Source of the DNA: DASVUS01 sp036388675
GTDB taxonomy: Bacteria; Armatimonadota; Abditibacteriia; Abditibacteriales; Abditibacteriaceae
Direction: 5' to 3'
Assembly: GCA_036388675.1 (NCBI GenBank)
Contig: DASVRI010000030.1
Location: 124,001 to 188,000, forward strand
Length of the DNA stretch: 64,000 nucleotides
Below the pieces are notes generated by a model, which saw nothing but the letters and a program-made list of their open reading frames with translations, was not told the DNA's origin and searched no databases. Positions 51,175 to 60,565 of this stretch are shown piece after piece. The stretch's first letter is position 1. Each line of letters starts with the position of its first letter. A program made the position numbers and the translations under genes.

Positions 51175-52155
51175 ATGGGCGCGGAAAATTCTCAGCAGAC
51201 ACATCGACAGCATGAACCGAAGCAAGCTTCTGAACGACTTGACTGTGTGATCGTTGGTGCCGGGCCGGCTGGCCTGACCGCGTTGGAATATCTGGCACGT
51301 TTTCACCGTCATGCTGTCGCACTGGGCGCGAGTGGTCGCAAGCCACGACTGCTTTTCATCGACCGCACTTACAACTTGCCCGGTTATCCCGAAGGCATTC
51401 CGGGTCGCGTCTTGTTGCATCGTCTGCGCGAGCAGGCCGAAACGATGGGCGGCACTGTATGCGACCAGACGGCAGAGCGCATCGAAGGCCGGAACGGCGA
51501 CTTCCGCGTGCTGCTGAACGACGGCTCGACGCTGCACGCGCGTAAAATCATCTTAGCGATGGGCGTACGCGACCGTTGCCCCGACATTCCCAACGCGTCG
51601 GCGCACGAAGGCCGCTTCCTGCGCTACTGCCCCGTTTGCGACGGCTATGAACACACCTCCAAGCACCTGGGTATTCTTGGTTCAGGCGGCAGTGTGGCGC
51701 GTCATGCGCTATTTTTGCAAACCTTCAGCAATCGCATCAGCATCTTTTTGCATGGGCAAAGCGCCGAATCTCTCGGACCCTATCGCGAGGCTCTGGCAGA
51801 GAACAACATTGATGTCCACGAAGCGCGCGTGACCGAAATTCTGGAAGGGCTTCCGCAGCAGGGCGAAAGTAATTATGTCGGTTGCGGCGTGCGTCTCGAA
51901 GACGGCAGCGAACACGAAGTGGCCGTTCTTTACGGTGCTCTGGGTTGTGAACTGCATTTGGAGCCGGTGGCTGGAATGGGCATCAAGTGCGATGACGACG
52001 GCTATATCCTGACCGACCTCAATCAGGAAACCAACGTTAAGGGTGTCTATGCCGCCGGCGATCTCACCAGCCAGGTCAACCAAATTGCCGTTGCTTTTGG
52101 CCAGGCGACCATCGCAGCGGTGCGCATCCACAACGCGCTGGACGACGAAGAATAA
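51175..52155 (+). CDS. Thioredoxin-reductase-like FAD/NAD(P)-binding oxidoreductase
   Basis: A 326-residue two-dinucleotide-binding-domain flavoprotein. FAD loop CVIVGAGPAGLTALEYLA, the redox-active pair in RYCPVCDGYE (CxxC), a second nucleotide loop LGILGSGGSVARHALFL, and the C-terminal FAD motif VKGVYAAGDLTSQVNQIAVAFGQATIAA are present, as in thioredoxin/ferredoxin-NADP reductase-like proteins. The N-terminal FAD region has an insert (LGASGRKPRLLFIDRT) and NLPGYPEGI. No thioredoxin gene is adjacent. The ATG at 51175 is chosen for the AGGAAATGAGAG upstream; 51112 is an alternative. Confidence 0.88.
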   Translation: MGAENSQQTHRQHEPKQASERLDCVIVGAGPAGLTALEYLARFHRHAVALGASGRKPRLLFIDRTYNLPGYPEGIPGRVLLHRLREQAETMGGTVCDQTAERIEGRNGDFRVLLNDGSTLHARKIILAMGVRDRCPDIPNASAHEGRFLRYCPVCDGYEHTSKHLGILGSGGSVARHALFLQTFSNRISIFLHGQSAESLGPYREALAENNIDVHEARVTEILEGLPQQGESNYVGCGVRLEDGSEHEVAVLYGALGCELHLEPVAGMGIKCDDDGYILTDLNQETNVKGVYAAGDLTSQVNQIAVAFGQATIAAVRIHNALDDEE

Positions 52156-52237
52156 GATTGCCGAGACTCACGCAGAACGCTCCGGGTTCGTAAAAAGCTC
52201 CAACTGCGTAAACCCCGATTACGACCTCGAAGACACA

Positions 52238-52276
52238 ACAAAAAGCATTGCATCGAAATGATGCAATGCTTTTTGT
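52238..52276 (+). terminator. Bidirectional terminator between convergent genes
   Basis: A 17-bp perfect stem (core AAAAAGCATTGCATC) with a five-base GAAAT loop has U-tract potential on both strands. It terminates the flavoprotein gene and the oppositely oriented fucose isomerase gene. Confidence 0.9.
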
Positions 52277-52288
52277 TCTTCACGCTTT

Positions 52289-54103
52289 CTACTTATAAAG
52301 CGGGCCGTAAGTCTGGCAGGCGCGGTAATCGGCGGATTGTAAATCCATAGCGCCGAAGCGGCTCCAACTGCTTGGGCGGAAAACGCGCTCCTGCGGCACG
52401 TTGTGCATATCGACGGGAATGCGCAGGAGGCTGGCGAGCGAGATTAAGTCGCCGCCGATATGGCCATAAGAAATCGCGCCGTGATTGGCGCCCCAGTTGT
52501 TCATCACCGAATAGACATCGGTGTAGGGTCCTTCTCCGGTGAGCGTGGGAACGAACCACGTTGTCGGCCAGGTCGGGTTGGTGCGCTCGTCGAGTACTCG
52601 GTGAACTTCTTCCGGTAAATCAACGGTGAAGCCTTCGGCGATTTGCAGTACGGGCCCTAAGCCCTTCACCAGGTTCAAACGGAACATTGTGACCGGCATC
52701 CCGCCTTTGGTGAGAAAGTCGGTGCTCCAGCCGCCGGCGGGGAAGTAGCCCAGGTCGGAGGCGCACCACTTTGTTGCGTCGAGGCACTTGCTGGCTTCTT
52801 CGGCGGTGATTTCCCAGGACGGCTTGACCACAGACTGGCCGTTGCGTGACATTTCACCCGTCCAGTCGAGCGCCGCCGGGCCGCTGTTGATGAGATGCAA
52901 AAGCCCGCCCGCTGCGTGACCTTCTAACTGGTGTCCGGTCACGCGCTGCACAGCTTCGGGGCTCCAGTAGGTGCGCACATCGGCGAAGAGTTGCGCCGTG
53001 CCCGTCAGCAAGTGGCCGAACAGCATTGAAGCGCCGTTCATGGCATCATTTTCCGTGGCGACCATAAACGGTTGGCGAATGCCGTTCCAGTCAAACGATG
53101 TGGTGAGAATCGCTTCGAGGAAGTCGCCGTTGGGAAAGTGATCCGTCCACTGGCGCTGGCCTTGAAAACCGCCGACGAGCGCGTTGTGGCCTTCGGCCTG
53201 TTCCTTATAGCCCATTTCGCCCAGGCGCGGATTGCCGATCATCAGGTCGCGTGCGATGAGGGCCATCTTGATGTTGGTTTCCCAATCCTCATCTTTTTGT
53301 TCGCGCGTGCGCTGCTTTTCTTGCGGGTTCCAATCTTTGCCTTCCGGGCAGTTCTCTTTGACCCAGGCGAGGGCGCGCGAGTACTCGTCTTTGTCGTAAA
53401 TTTCTTTGTTCATGCGCCCGACGAACTCGGTCATATCGATTTGTTCGACGCGCATGCCCAGGTAGTTCTCGTAGAACTCATGATCGACGATCGAACCGAC
53501 AATGCCCATCGACACGCCGCCCATCGCCAGATAGCTGGTGCCCTTCATCGTTGCCACGGCCAGGCCGGCACGCGCGAACTGCAACAACTTCTGCTGCACG
53601 TCTGTGGGAATTTCGGTGTCATCACCATCTTTGACATCGTGGCCGTAGATGCCGAAAGCGGGAATGCCCTTTTGCGAATGCGCCGCCAAAACCGCCGCCA
53701 GATAGACCGCGCCGGGACGCTCTGTGCCATTGAAACCCCACACCGCTTTGGGAATGTGCGGTGTCATGTCCATGGTTTCACTGCCGTAGCACCAACTTGT
53801 CGTGACAGTGAGCGAAACACCGACGCCAGCGCTGGCGAATTGAGCCGCGCACTTGGCTGCCTCGCTGACGTTGCCGATGCACGTTTCAGCGATAACGCAT
53901 TCCACAGGCTGTCCGTTGGCGTGACGCAAATTCTCCGATAGAAACGCCGCCGTCTTCTGCGCCATGCCCATGATTTGCGGCTCTAATGATTCGCGCACGC
54001 CACCGTAACGGCCATCAATGGTGGGACGAATGCCAATCCTGGGTAGCGGCGTGCGCAGACGATTCTGAGGCGGGTTCATCTTCAAGCTGTTGGTGTTGGC
54101 CAT
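52289..54103 (-). CDS. fucI: L-fucose isomerase
   Basis: Interconverts L-fucose and L-fuculose, with D-arabinose as a common alternative substrate; Mn2+-dependent and hexameric in the family. The 604-residue length is normal. Motifs include RIGIRPTIDGRYGGVRESLE, ETCIGNVSEAAKCAAQF, TTSWCYGSETMDM, KAVWGFNGTERPGAVYLAA, MGIVGSIVDHEFYENYLGMRVE and VATENDAMNGASMLFGHLLTG, with late NWGANHGAISYGHIGGDLISLAS. AAAGGAC lies before the ATG. No fuculokinase is adjacent. It may work with rhaB in deoxyhexose use. Confidence 0.95.
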   Translation of the reverse strand: MANTNSLKMNPPQNRLRTPLPRIGIRPTIDGRYGGVRESLEPQIMGMAQKTAAFLSENLRHANGQPVECVIAETCIGNVSEAAKCAAQFASAGVGVSLTVTTSWCYGSETMDMTPHIPKAVWGFNGTERPGAVYLAAVLAAHSQKGIPAFGIYGHDVKDGDDTEIPTDVQQKLLQFARAGLAVATMKGTSYLAMGGVSMGIVGSIVDHEFYENYLGMRVEQIDMTEFVGRMNKEIYDKDEYSRALAWVKENCPEGKDWNPQEKQRTREQKDEDWETNIKMALIARDLMIGNPRLGEMGYKEQAEGHNALVGGFQGQRQWTDHFPNGDFLEAILTTSFDWNGIRQPFMVATENDAMNGASMLFGHLLTGTAQLFADVRTYWSPEAVQRVTGHQLEGHAAGGLLHLINSGPAALDWTGEMSRNGQSVVKPSWEITAEEASKCLDATKWCASDLGYFPAGGWSTDFLTKGGMPVTMFRLNLVKGLGPVLQIAEGFTVDLPEEVHRVLDERTNPTWPTTWFVPTLTGEGPYTDVYSVMNNWGANHGAISYGHIGGDLISLASLLRIPVDMHNVPQERVFRPSSWSRFGAMDLQSADYRACQTYGPLYK

Positions 54104-54123
54104 CGGTTCAAGTCCTTTTATTT

Positions 54124-54249
54124 AACCGCAGAGAACGCGGGGGGACGCAAAGGATGAAAGAAAAAAGCGGACGGTGAGGCTGCTTTCATTGTGTTTACTC
54201 AACCTCTTCCTCTGCGCTACTCTGCGCCCTCTGCGGTTCAAAACTATCG
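54124..54249 (+). repeat. Inverted-repeat element, copy 2 (imperfect arms)
   Basis: The left arm starts AACCGCAGAG at 54124 and the right arm ends CTCTGCGGTT at 54238; inner parts match imperfectly. The edge TTCAAAACTAT is identical to the right edge of the element at 7055-7186. The stop codon of the GNAT gene at 54244 is supplied by this edge sequence. Confidence 0.7.
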
Positions 54250-54654
54250 AATGGTTTGGTCGGGGTTAAGTATCCACGCCTGCGGATGGTGCGTAAACCC
54301 GACGTGCGGATAATATCTCTCGGCGGCGGGCGCGGCTAAAAGCAGAAGTTTGGCGTGCGCTCCGCCTTCTTCCTGCACGCGGCGCATCAACTCCTTACCA
54401 ATGCCCTGGCGCTGATGCGATTCGCGCACTGCTAAATCGGACAGATAGGTCACAAAGCTAAAGTCGGACAGCGCCCGTGCAATGCCGACCATCAAATCGC
54501 CGTCCCAGGCGGTCACGATTAGATTTGCGTTGGCCAGCATGGCGCCCATGCGCTCGCGGTCATCGACGGGGCGACGCACGCCCAGTGTTGATGCGATGTA
54601 GAGTTCTATCACTTCGTCCAGATCGAGGTTGTTGCCGGTGCGGTATGAGATCAT
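54244..54654 (-). CDS. GNAT-family N-acetyltransferase
   Basis: A 136-residue acetyl-CoA-dependent transferase. The core has NANLIVTAWDGDLMVGIARALSD, the acceptor strand FVTYLSDLAVRESHQRQGIGKELMRRVQEE (the Q/RxxGxG/A acetyl-CoA loop is QRQGIG) and the ending ERYYPHVGFTHHPQAWI. It resembles small YjgM/PanZ-like GNATs; the substrate is unknown. The start lies four bases downstream of the stop of the second GNAT gene, so they form a two-gene operon. Confidence 0.88.
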   Translation of the reverse strand: MISYRTGNNLDLDEVIELYIASTLGVRRPVDDRERMGAMLANANLIVTAWDGDLMVGIARALSDFSFVTYLSDLAVRESHQRQGIGKELMRRVQEEGGAHAKLLLLAAPAAERYYPHVGFTHHPQAWILNPDQTIR

Positions 54655-54658
54655 GAGA

Positions 54659-55225
54659 TTAGCCGGGCGCAGCGGTTTTGACGTAGACACGCGTATCACG
54701 CAGGCTGTCGTCGTTGCCGCGCGCGTCCCAGTGCCGCACGCATTCGAGTTGAAAACCGCAACGTTGCGCGACACGATAGCTGGGTTCGTTGCGGTCGTCC
54801 ATGCGAATCTGAATGCGGGCGGCGTTGAGTGTGGTAAATGCAAAGTGCGAGACGGCGCCGACGGCTTCGGTCATGTAGCCCTGGCCGCAGTGCGCCGTGT
54901 GGAGCCAGTAGCCAATCTCGAATCGCGGCACCTTCCAGTCGATGTCGTGCAGGCCCATGTTGCCGATATGAGTACTCGTTTCCTTCAGGAAAAGGAGAAA
55001 GGGCAATTCCTCGCGCAGCAGAAATTTGACGCGGGCGCGGCGCGCGAACTCTTCCGAATCCTCGCCTGAAGGAATCTCCTGCGCCCAAGGCATCCAGCGC
55101 TTGAGTTGCTCAAACGATGCACGCACCGAATCATTGACAACGGCGCCGTCTCCCGCGCGCGGCACACGCAGCAACAGGCGCTCACTTTCGAGTTCTTCGG
55201 GAATATCAAGCAGCAGTGGATTCAT
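54659..55225 (-). CDS. RimJ/RimL-like GNAT N-acetyltransferase
   Basis: A 188-residue acetyltransferase. ELESERLLLRVPRAGDGAVVNDSV is the usual RimJ/L opening, GNMGLHDIDWKVPRFEIGYWLHTAHCGQGYMTEAV holds the acetyl-CoA loop (CGQGYM), and RIQIRMDDRNEPSYRVAQRCGFQLE is the C-terminal signature with N and S contacts. Relatives acetylate N-terminal alanine or serine of ribosomal proteins or detoxify small amines. First gene of the GNAT pair. Confidence 0.9.
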   Translation of the reverse strand: MNPLLLDIPEELESERLLLRVPRAGDGAVVNDSVRASFEQLKRWMPWAQEIPSGEDSEEFARRARVKFLLREELPFLLFLKETSTHIGNMGLHDIDWKVPRFEIGYWLHTAHCGQGYMTEAVGAVSHFAFTTLNAARIQIRMDDRNEPSYRVAQRCGFQLECVRHWDARGNDDSLRDTRVYVKTAAPG

Positions 55226-55318
55226 GATGGGCTTTTTGAATGAGCGGCAGTGTTGGATAATTATAGTTGAATTTCCGTGCCGAGTTGAAATGGCCCTGGC
55301 AGTGCAAAAGGAGAATCG

Positions 55319-57412
55319 GTGAATAGATCCATGAGCCGTACAGCGTCTCTCGCTTGTGTGAGTGTGTCGCTCGCCCTGTGCAGTCACAACGCATGGTCAC
55401 AGAACGCGGCGCCAACCGTTCCTGCACCAATGGCTTCATCGGCGCCGGGAGCAACCACGCCGGGAGCAACCGCGCAGTCGCAAGGTTTCTTCTTTCACAA
55501 CGGCGACAGGCCGATTCTGTTTCTTGGTGACAGTATCACCGAGCAGCGCATGTACACCACCTTCATCGAAGCTTATGTGCTGACGCGTTTTCCGACCTGG
55601 AACGTGCAGTTTCGCAACGTTGGCTGGAGCGGTGACGCTGCTCCCTTGTGGCAGCGCGGCAGCTACGAAAACGGCATGAAGCGTGATATTCTGCCGTTGA
55701 AACCGGCTGCCATCACCATCGACTTCGGCATGAACGACGCGCGTGGTGGCGAGGTCAATTACAACAACTACATCAACTATTCGACGCGTCTGGCGCGTGA
55801 CCTCAAGGCCGCCGGCGCGCGCGTGGCGCTCATTACACCCAGCCCGGAAGAAAAATATGAAGTCGGGCAACCGGGTGGCAGCGCCTACAACAACATGTTG
55901 TGGAAGTATTCCCAGGGCTTGAAGCAGGTCGCCGCGCAGGAAGGCGTGCTTTTCGTTGATCAATACACGCCGTTTATCAACGTTATCAACCTGGGACGCG
56001 CCGCCGGCGTGTTGAGTACTCAGGCAGGCGGCGCACGTCTTATCCCCGATGCGGTGCATCCCAACTGGGCCGGTCACCTCGTGATGGCGTCTTCGATTTT
56101 GAAAGGTTTAGGCGCGCCGAGTCTGGTGAGTCGTGTTGAAGTTGATGGGAGAATACGCCGTGCATCAACCCAGGGCGCACAAGTGCAGGTTAATAACCAG
56201 AGCAATCCGCCACGCGCTTCCGGTGGTGTCGCAGTGCCCGACAAACAGAGCATTGTCTTTACACGCACCGATGCGGCGCTGCCGTGGCCGATTCCCACCG
56301 ACGCAGCGTTAGCGTTGCGCATTCCCGGCTACACGCCGTTGGAAGACTTGAGCCGCTACGAGTTGCGTGTGACGAATCTTTCGGCCCCGCGTTACGAATT
56401 GTCAATTGATGGTGAACGAGTCGGCGCCTGGACACGGGAAGAACTGGCGAGCGGCATCAACCTGTCGCAGCAAGCCGGGCCGATCTCGGCGCAGGCGCAA
56501 AGGCTGTTTCAGAAAATCATCGACAAGAACAACCTGTATTTCGCGCGCTGGCGTCAGGTGCAGATTTTTCAAGCGCCTGCCTGGCTGCAAACCGCCGGTG
56601 TGGAGACAGCACGTTCGGCTGAACTGGCGCGCCTGGATGCGCAAATCGCGGCACTTGAAAGCGAGATCAACACGCTGCGCAAACCCGTGCCGCACGTATG
56701 GCAACTCAGCCCGGCGGCGCCTGCGATTCCAACCGAAGTGCAGATGAACGGCAACGCAAACGGCGTGCGCCTGTCGTGGCGCGACAACGCCAGTGACGAG
56801 CAGGGTTACCTCATCGAGCGTTCTCTCGACGGCATCCAGTTCACGCCCGTAGCGCGCACTGCTGCCAACGCTTCTTCTTTCCGTGACACGGCGGCCACGA
56901 GTACTCGTCCCGTTTATTATCGCATCCGTGCTTTTGATGCAGTGGCGACCTCGGCGCCATCGAGCACCGCCAGCAACGCGTGGGCGGGGACGGGCCTTAA
57001 ATCCGAATACTTCAACAGCACCGACTTCTCAAACCTGGCGCTTACACGCACCGACCCGCGTATCGACTTTGATTGGAGCACGGCTGCTCCGGCTGCCGTC
57101 GTGAATGCGAATAACTTTTCGGTGCGCTGGATGGGACAGGTGCAGCCTAAATCATCGGGAATTTATAGGTTTACGTCGCTCGCGGATGACGGTGTGCGCG
57201 TGTGGGTGAATGGTCGCCTCATCATCGACAACTGGCAAGATCAGGCTCCCACCGAATCTTTCGGCACCGTGACGTTGGAAACGGGCAAAAAATACGACAT
57301 CAAAGTCGAGTATTATCAAGGGGCCGGCGGAGCCGTGATGAAATTGTTCTGGCAGGGGCCGGGCCAGAGCCGCGAACTCATTCCCCAAACTCAATTGTAT
57401 TCAGCACCTTAA
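55319..57412 (+). CDS. Secreted SGNH hydrolase with fibronectin-III-like and PA14 domains
   Basis: A 697-residue exported esterase-like protein. After a signal peptide (MSRTASLACVSVSLALCSHNAWS) comes a SGNH/GDSL domain with block I FLGDSITEQ, block III-like FGMNDARGG and block V DAVHPNWAGHLVMASS. A coiled segment follows (SAELARLDAQIAALESEINTLRK), then a fibronectin-III-like domain (VRLSWRDNASDEQGYLIERSLDG, VYYRIRAFDAVATSAPS) and a PA14 carbohydrate-binding-type domain (GLKSEYFNSTDFSNL, RWMGQVQPKSSGIYRFTSLADDGVRVWVNGRLIIDNW). A role in polysaccharide deacetylation is plausible. GTG at 55319 has GGAG seven bases upstream; ATG at 55331 is the alternative. Confidence 0.9.
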   Translation: MNRSMSRTASLACVSVSLALCSHNAWSQNAAPTVPAPMASSAPGATTPGATAQSQGFFFHNGDRPILFLGDSITEQRMYTTFIEAYVLTRFPTWNVQFRNVGWSGDAAPLWQRGSYENGMKRDILPLKPAAITIDFGMNDARGGEVNYNNYINYSTRLARDLKAAGARVALITPSPEEKYEVGQPGGSAYNNMLWKYSQGLKQVAAQEGVLFVDQYTPFINVINLGRAAGVLSTQAGGARLIPDAVHPNWAGHLVMASSILKGLGAPSLVSRVEVDGRIRRASTQGAQVQVNNQSNPPRASGGVAVPDKQSIVFTRTDAALPWPIPTDAALALRIPGYTPLEDLSRYELRVTNLSAPRYELSIDGERVGAWTREELASGINLSQQAGPISAQAQRLFQKIIDKNNLYFARWRQVQIFQAPAWLQTAGVETARSAELARLDAQIAALESEINTLRKPVPHVWQLSPAAPAIPTEVQMNGNANGVRLSWRDNASDEQGYLIERSLDGIQFTPVARTAANASSFRDTAATSTRPVYYRIRAFDAVATSAPSSTASNAWAGTGLKSEYFNSTDFSNLALTRTDPRIDFDWSTAAPAAVVNANNFSVRWMGQVQPKSSGIYRFTSLADDGVRVWVNGRLIIDNWQDQAPTESFGTVTLETGKKYDIKVEYYQGAGGAVMKLFWQGPGQSRELIPQTQLYSAP

Positions 57413-57421
57413 AGGATTATC

Positions 57422-57628
57422 ATGGACACTGCACCGCGCGATAACGATGTTCGTCGCGACAACGAAGCTTCTTCAAGCGAACCGCAAGCGCCCGTTCTGC
57501 CGGCGACACGTAACGATGACGGCAGTGATGCGCCGCCTCCGCCGGTGAGCATCAATCGCGGCCCGATGGATCAAACTTCGCCCGATGTGGCAACCGGCAG
57601 CACGCCGCTGACGCGCCACGACGATTAG
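57422..57628 (+). CDS. Small disordered hypothetical protein
   Basis: A 68-residue hydrophilic protein rich in Asp, Asn, Pro and Ser (MDTAPRDNDVRRDNEASSSE, with a central APPPPVSINRGPMDQTS). No fold or family is evident. AAAGGATT precedes the ATG and it follows the SGNH gene by nine bases, so it is probably cotranscribed. Codon pattern is like its neighbours. Confidence is moderate because such frames can be chance. Confidence 0.55.
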   Translation: MDTAPRDNDVRRDNEASSSEPQAPVLPATRNDDGSDAPPPPVSINRGPMDQTSPDVATGSTPLTRHDD

Positions 57629-57721
57629 ACGCGCCTTGGGAGAAGCGAGTACTCAGTTCGGGTGCTCGCTTCTGTTGCTTATGCCGTAAACTCCATCACG
57701 ATTGCTTCACCTCTTAAATTC

Positions 57722-60517
57722 ATGTCCGACGCTATTAAATCCGCCACGCCCATGATGCGCCAGTGGGAGCGCATAAAAATTCAGCATCCCGATGCGCTCC
57801 TGCTATTTCGCATGGGCGACTTCTACGAGCTTTTCGCCGACGATGCCGTGACCGCTGCGCGCGAATGTGAACTCACGCTCACAGCGCGCGACAAGAGCAG
57901 CAACGCCGTGCCGATGTGCGGCGTGCCCTACCACGCCGCCGAGCGCTACATCGCGCAGCTTGTGGGCAAAGGCTATCGCTGTGCTATCTGCGACCAGGTG
58001 GAAGACCCCAAATATGCGCGCGGTCTGGTGAAGCGCGAAGTGACGCGCGTGCTTTCGCCGGGCACGTTGCTCGAAGATAGCTTTCTGCAAAGCGTCGGCG
58101 CGGCGCGCGGCAACAATTTCCTGGCCGCGCTCTGTGCCGATAAAGAGTTGACGCGCTTTGGATTGTCGCTCATCGATATCTCAACCGGCGAGTTTCTCGC
58201 GGGCGAAGTTGTGGCCGATGCTGAAGTTGCCCGCCCGAACTCCAACGCCATTGTGCCGCCAGAAGCAAGCTGTGAAGTCGATGATACGAGTACTCAACTA
58301 AACGGTTCTCAGGCGAACGGGCACCCGTCGCAGAGCGCCGATCAGACTCCGTTGGCCGCCGACGAATCGCAAGTGCGCTGGGCTAAAGTGCGCGAAGAGC
58401 TGTTACGCTTTGCGCCTTCGGAGCTTCTGGTGCCGCATTCTCTGCGCGAGTGCGCCGCCTTCTGGCAGATGCTGCAATCGCTTGATATGCGCTTAACGGC
58501 TTTCGATGCAGCGGGCTTTGATGCGTCGCGCCAGAAGTTGCTCAACCATTTCCGCACCAGTTCTCTGCGCGGCTACGGCGTTGAAGAATTGCCGCTGGCA
58601 CAGGACGCCGCCGCGCTTGTGCTCGATTATCTCAAGGACACGCATTTGGGCTCGCTGGGCCATGTGCGACGCTTGGGAGTACTTGCCACCGATGAGTGGA
58701 TGCTGCTCGACAACGCGACGCGACGCAACCTCGAACTGGTGCAATCGCTGCGCGATGGCGGCACGCGCGGCACCCTGTTCGGTTTGCTGGATGAAACGCG
58801 CACCGGAGCCGGCGCGCGCTTGCTCAAAAAATGGATTTTGCAGCCGTTGCTGCAAAGCCATCGCATCGCTAACCGCCAGGATGCCGTGCAGGAACTGCTG
58901 GGCGATTTGCTGCTGCGCGGCGATGTGCGCGACCTCTTGAAAAACATCGGCGACATCGAACGTCTGGTCTCGCGCGCTGTGACAGGGCAGGGCAACGCAC
59001 GCGATATGGTCGCATTGCGCACCGCGCTCGAAACTTTGCCGGCGCTGCAAACTGCGCTTGCGAGTACTCAATCGGCGGCGCTCAATACGGTCAAGCAGCA
59101 TCTCAACCCGTCGCCCACGCTGTTGCAGTTGTTGCAAACCGCCATTGCCGATGAGCCGCCCGCCACGCTCAACGACGGCGGCCTGATCCGTGAAGGCTAC
59201 GATGAACAGCTCGATGAAACGCGCCGTGCCTCACGCGAAGGCAAAGTGTGGGTGGCGCAGCTCGAAGAAACGGAGCGTGCGCGCACCGGTATTAGAACAT
59301 TGAAGGTCGGGTTTAACAACGTTTTCGGCTACTACATTGAAATCACGAAATCGAACCTGGCGCAGGTGCCGCCCGAATACACACGCAAGCAAACCACAGC
59401 CAACGCCGAACGCTTTGTCACGCCCGAGTTGAAAGAGCAGGAAGCGCTCATTCTGGGCGCGCAAGATCGCATCAACGAACGCGAGAAGTTCTTGTTCGAA
59501 AGCGTGCGCGCCCAAGTTGCCATCCACGCGCCGCAGTTGCTCGATACGGCGCGCGCTCTGGCGCACCTCGATGTGTATGCCGGTTTTGCCGAAGCCGCCT
59601 CGCGCCACGATTATGTGCGCCCTGAAATCGCTGAAGATGCAACACTTGATATTCGCAGCGGACGCCATCCGGTTGTTGAAGTCGCGTCCAAAGAACCATT
59701 CGTGCCCAACGACTGCGTCATGGACACCGAAGCGCAGCAAGTCCTCATTATCACCGGCCCAAACGCCAGTGGAAAATCAACCTATTTGCGCCAGGTTGCA
59801 TTAATTGCCCTTATGGCGCAGATCGGTTCGTTTGTGCCGGCGCGTGCAGCGCGTATCGGTTTAGTCGATAGAATCTTTACGCGTGTTGGCGCGCAGGACG
59901 ACCTGGCGACCGGCCAAAGCACCTTCACCGTGGAGATGAACGAAACGGCCAACATCCTGAACAACGCGACCGAGCGCAGTCTCGTTATCCTGGATGAAGT
60001 CGGGCGCGGCACGAGTACTTACGATGGCTTGAGCATCGCGTGGGCCGTCGCCGAGTTCTTGCACGAGCGCGGGCCAAAAACATTGTTCGCCACACACTAC
60101 CATCACTTGAACGAACTGGAAGAGCGCCTGCCACGCGTCAAGAATTACCGCATCGCGGTGAAAGAAGATGGCGAACACATCATCTTTCTGCGGCGCATTA
60201 TTCGCGGCGGCACCGACCGCAGCTTTGGTATTCAAGTGGCGCGTCTCGCAGGGTTGCCGGAGCCGGTCATTGCGCGCGCGCGCGAACTGCTCGATATATT
60301 CTCGCGCGAACGTTTACGCGGTGTGGATGAAGTTGCAGCACCCGTGGCCCTAACGAGTACTCGCACGGATGGTAAATCGTCGCTCTTCGATGACACACCG
60401 GCTGCCGTCGAACCTCATCCCGTTGTTGAGTTGCTAAAGAGTTTAGACGTTGACAACCTGACGCCGCTCGAAGCCATCGTGAAATTGCAAGAGTTGCGCA
60501 AGCAAGCACTCACATGA
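57722..60517 (+). CDS. mutS: DNA mismatch repair protein MutS
   Basis: Recognises mismatches in DNA. The 931-residue protein has the mismatch-binding domain (MMRQWERIKIQHPDALLLFRMGDFYELF with the Phe-x-Glu FYE motif), connector, lever and clamp (LKVGFNNVFGYYIEITKSN), and the ATPase core: Walker A ITGPNASGKSTYLRQVALI near residue 680, STFTVEMNETANILNNAT, Walker B SLVILDEVGRGTSTYDG and FATHYHHLNELE. A Ser/Gln/Asn-rich insert near residues 180-215 is unusual. A weak hairpin (GCGAAA/TTTCGC, about 60523) lies between it and the convergent gene. Confidence 0.96.
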   Translation: MSDAIKSATPMMRQWERIKIQHPDALLLFRMGDFYELFADDAVTAARECELTLTARDKSSNAVPMCGVPYHAAERYIAQLVGKGYRCAICDQVEDPKYARGLVKREVTRVLSPGTLLEDSFLQSVGAARGNNFLAALCADKELTRFGLSLIDISTGEFLAGEVVADAEVARPNSNAIVPPEASCEVDDTSTQLNGSQANGHPSQSADQTPLAADESQVRWAKVREELLRFAPSELLVPHSLRECAAFWQMLQSLDMRLTAFDAAGFDASRQKLLNHFRTSSLRGYGVEELPLAQDAAALVLDYLKDTHLGSLGHVRRLGVLATDEWMLLDNATRRNLELVQSLRDGGTRGTLFGLLDETRTGAGARLLKKWILQPLLQSHRIANRQDAVQELLGDLLLRGDVRDLLKNIGDIERLVSRAVTGQGNARDMVALRTALETLPALQTALASTQSAALNTVKQHLNPSPTLLQLLQTAIADEPPATLNDGGLIREGYDEQLDETRRASREGKVWVAQLEETERARTGIRTLKVGFNNVFGYYIEITKSNLAQVPPEYTRKQTTANAERFVTPELKEQEALILGAQDRINEREKFLFESVRAQVAIHAPQLLDTARALAHLDVYAGFAEAASRHDYVRPEIAEDATLDIRSGRHPVVEVASKEPFVPNDCVMDTEAQQVLIITGPNASGKSTYLRQVALIALMAQIGSFVPARAARIGLVDRIFTRVGAQDDLATGQSTFTVEMNETANILNNATERSLVILDEVGRGTSTYDGLSIAWAVAEFLHERGPKTLFATHYHHLNELEERLPRVKNYRIAVKEDGEHIIFLRRIIRGGTDRSFGIQVARLAGLPEPVIARARELLDIFSRERLRGVDEVAAPVALTSTRTDGKSSLFDDTPAAVEPHPVVELLKSLDVDNLTPLEAIVKLQELRKQALT

Positions 60518-60565
60518 ATTCCGGCGCGAAATTATTTTTCGCTCAAAGATTGAAGGACTGCCAAC

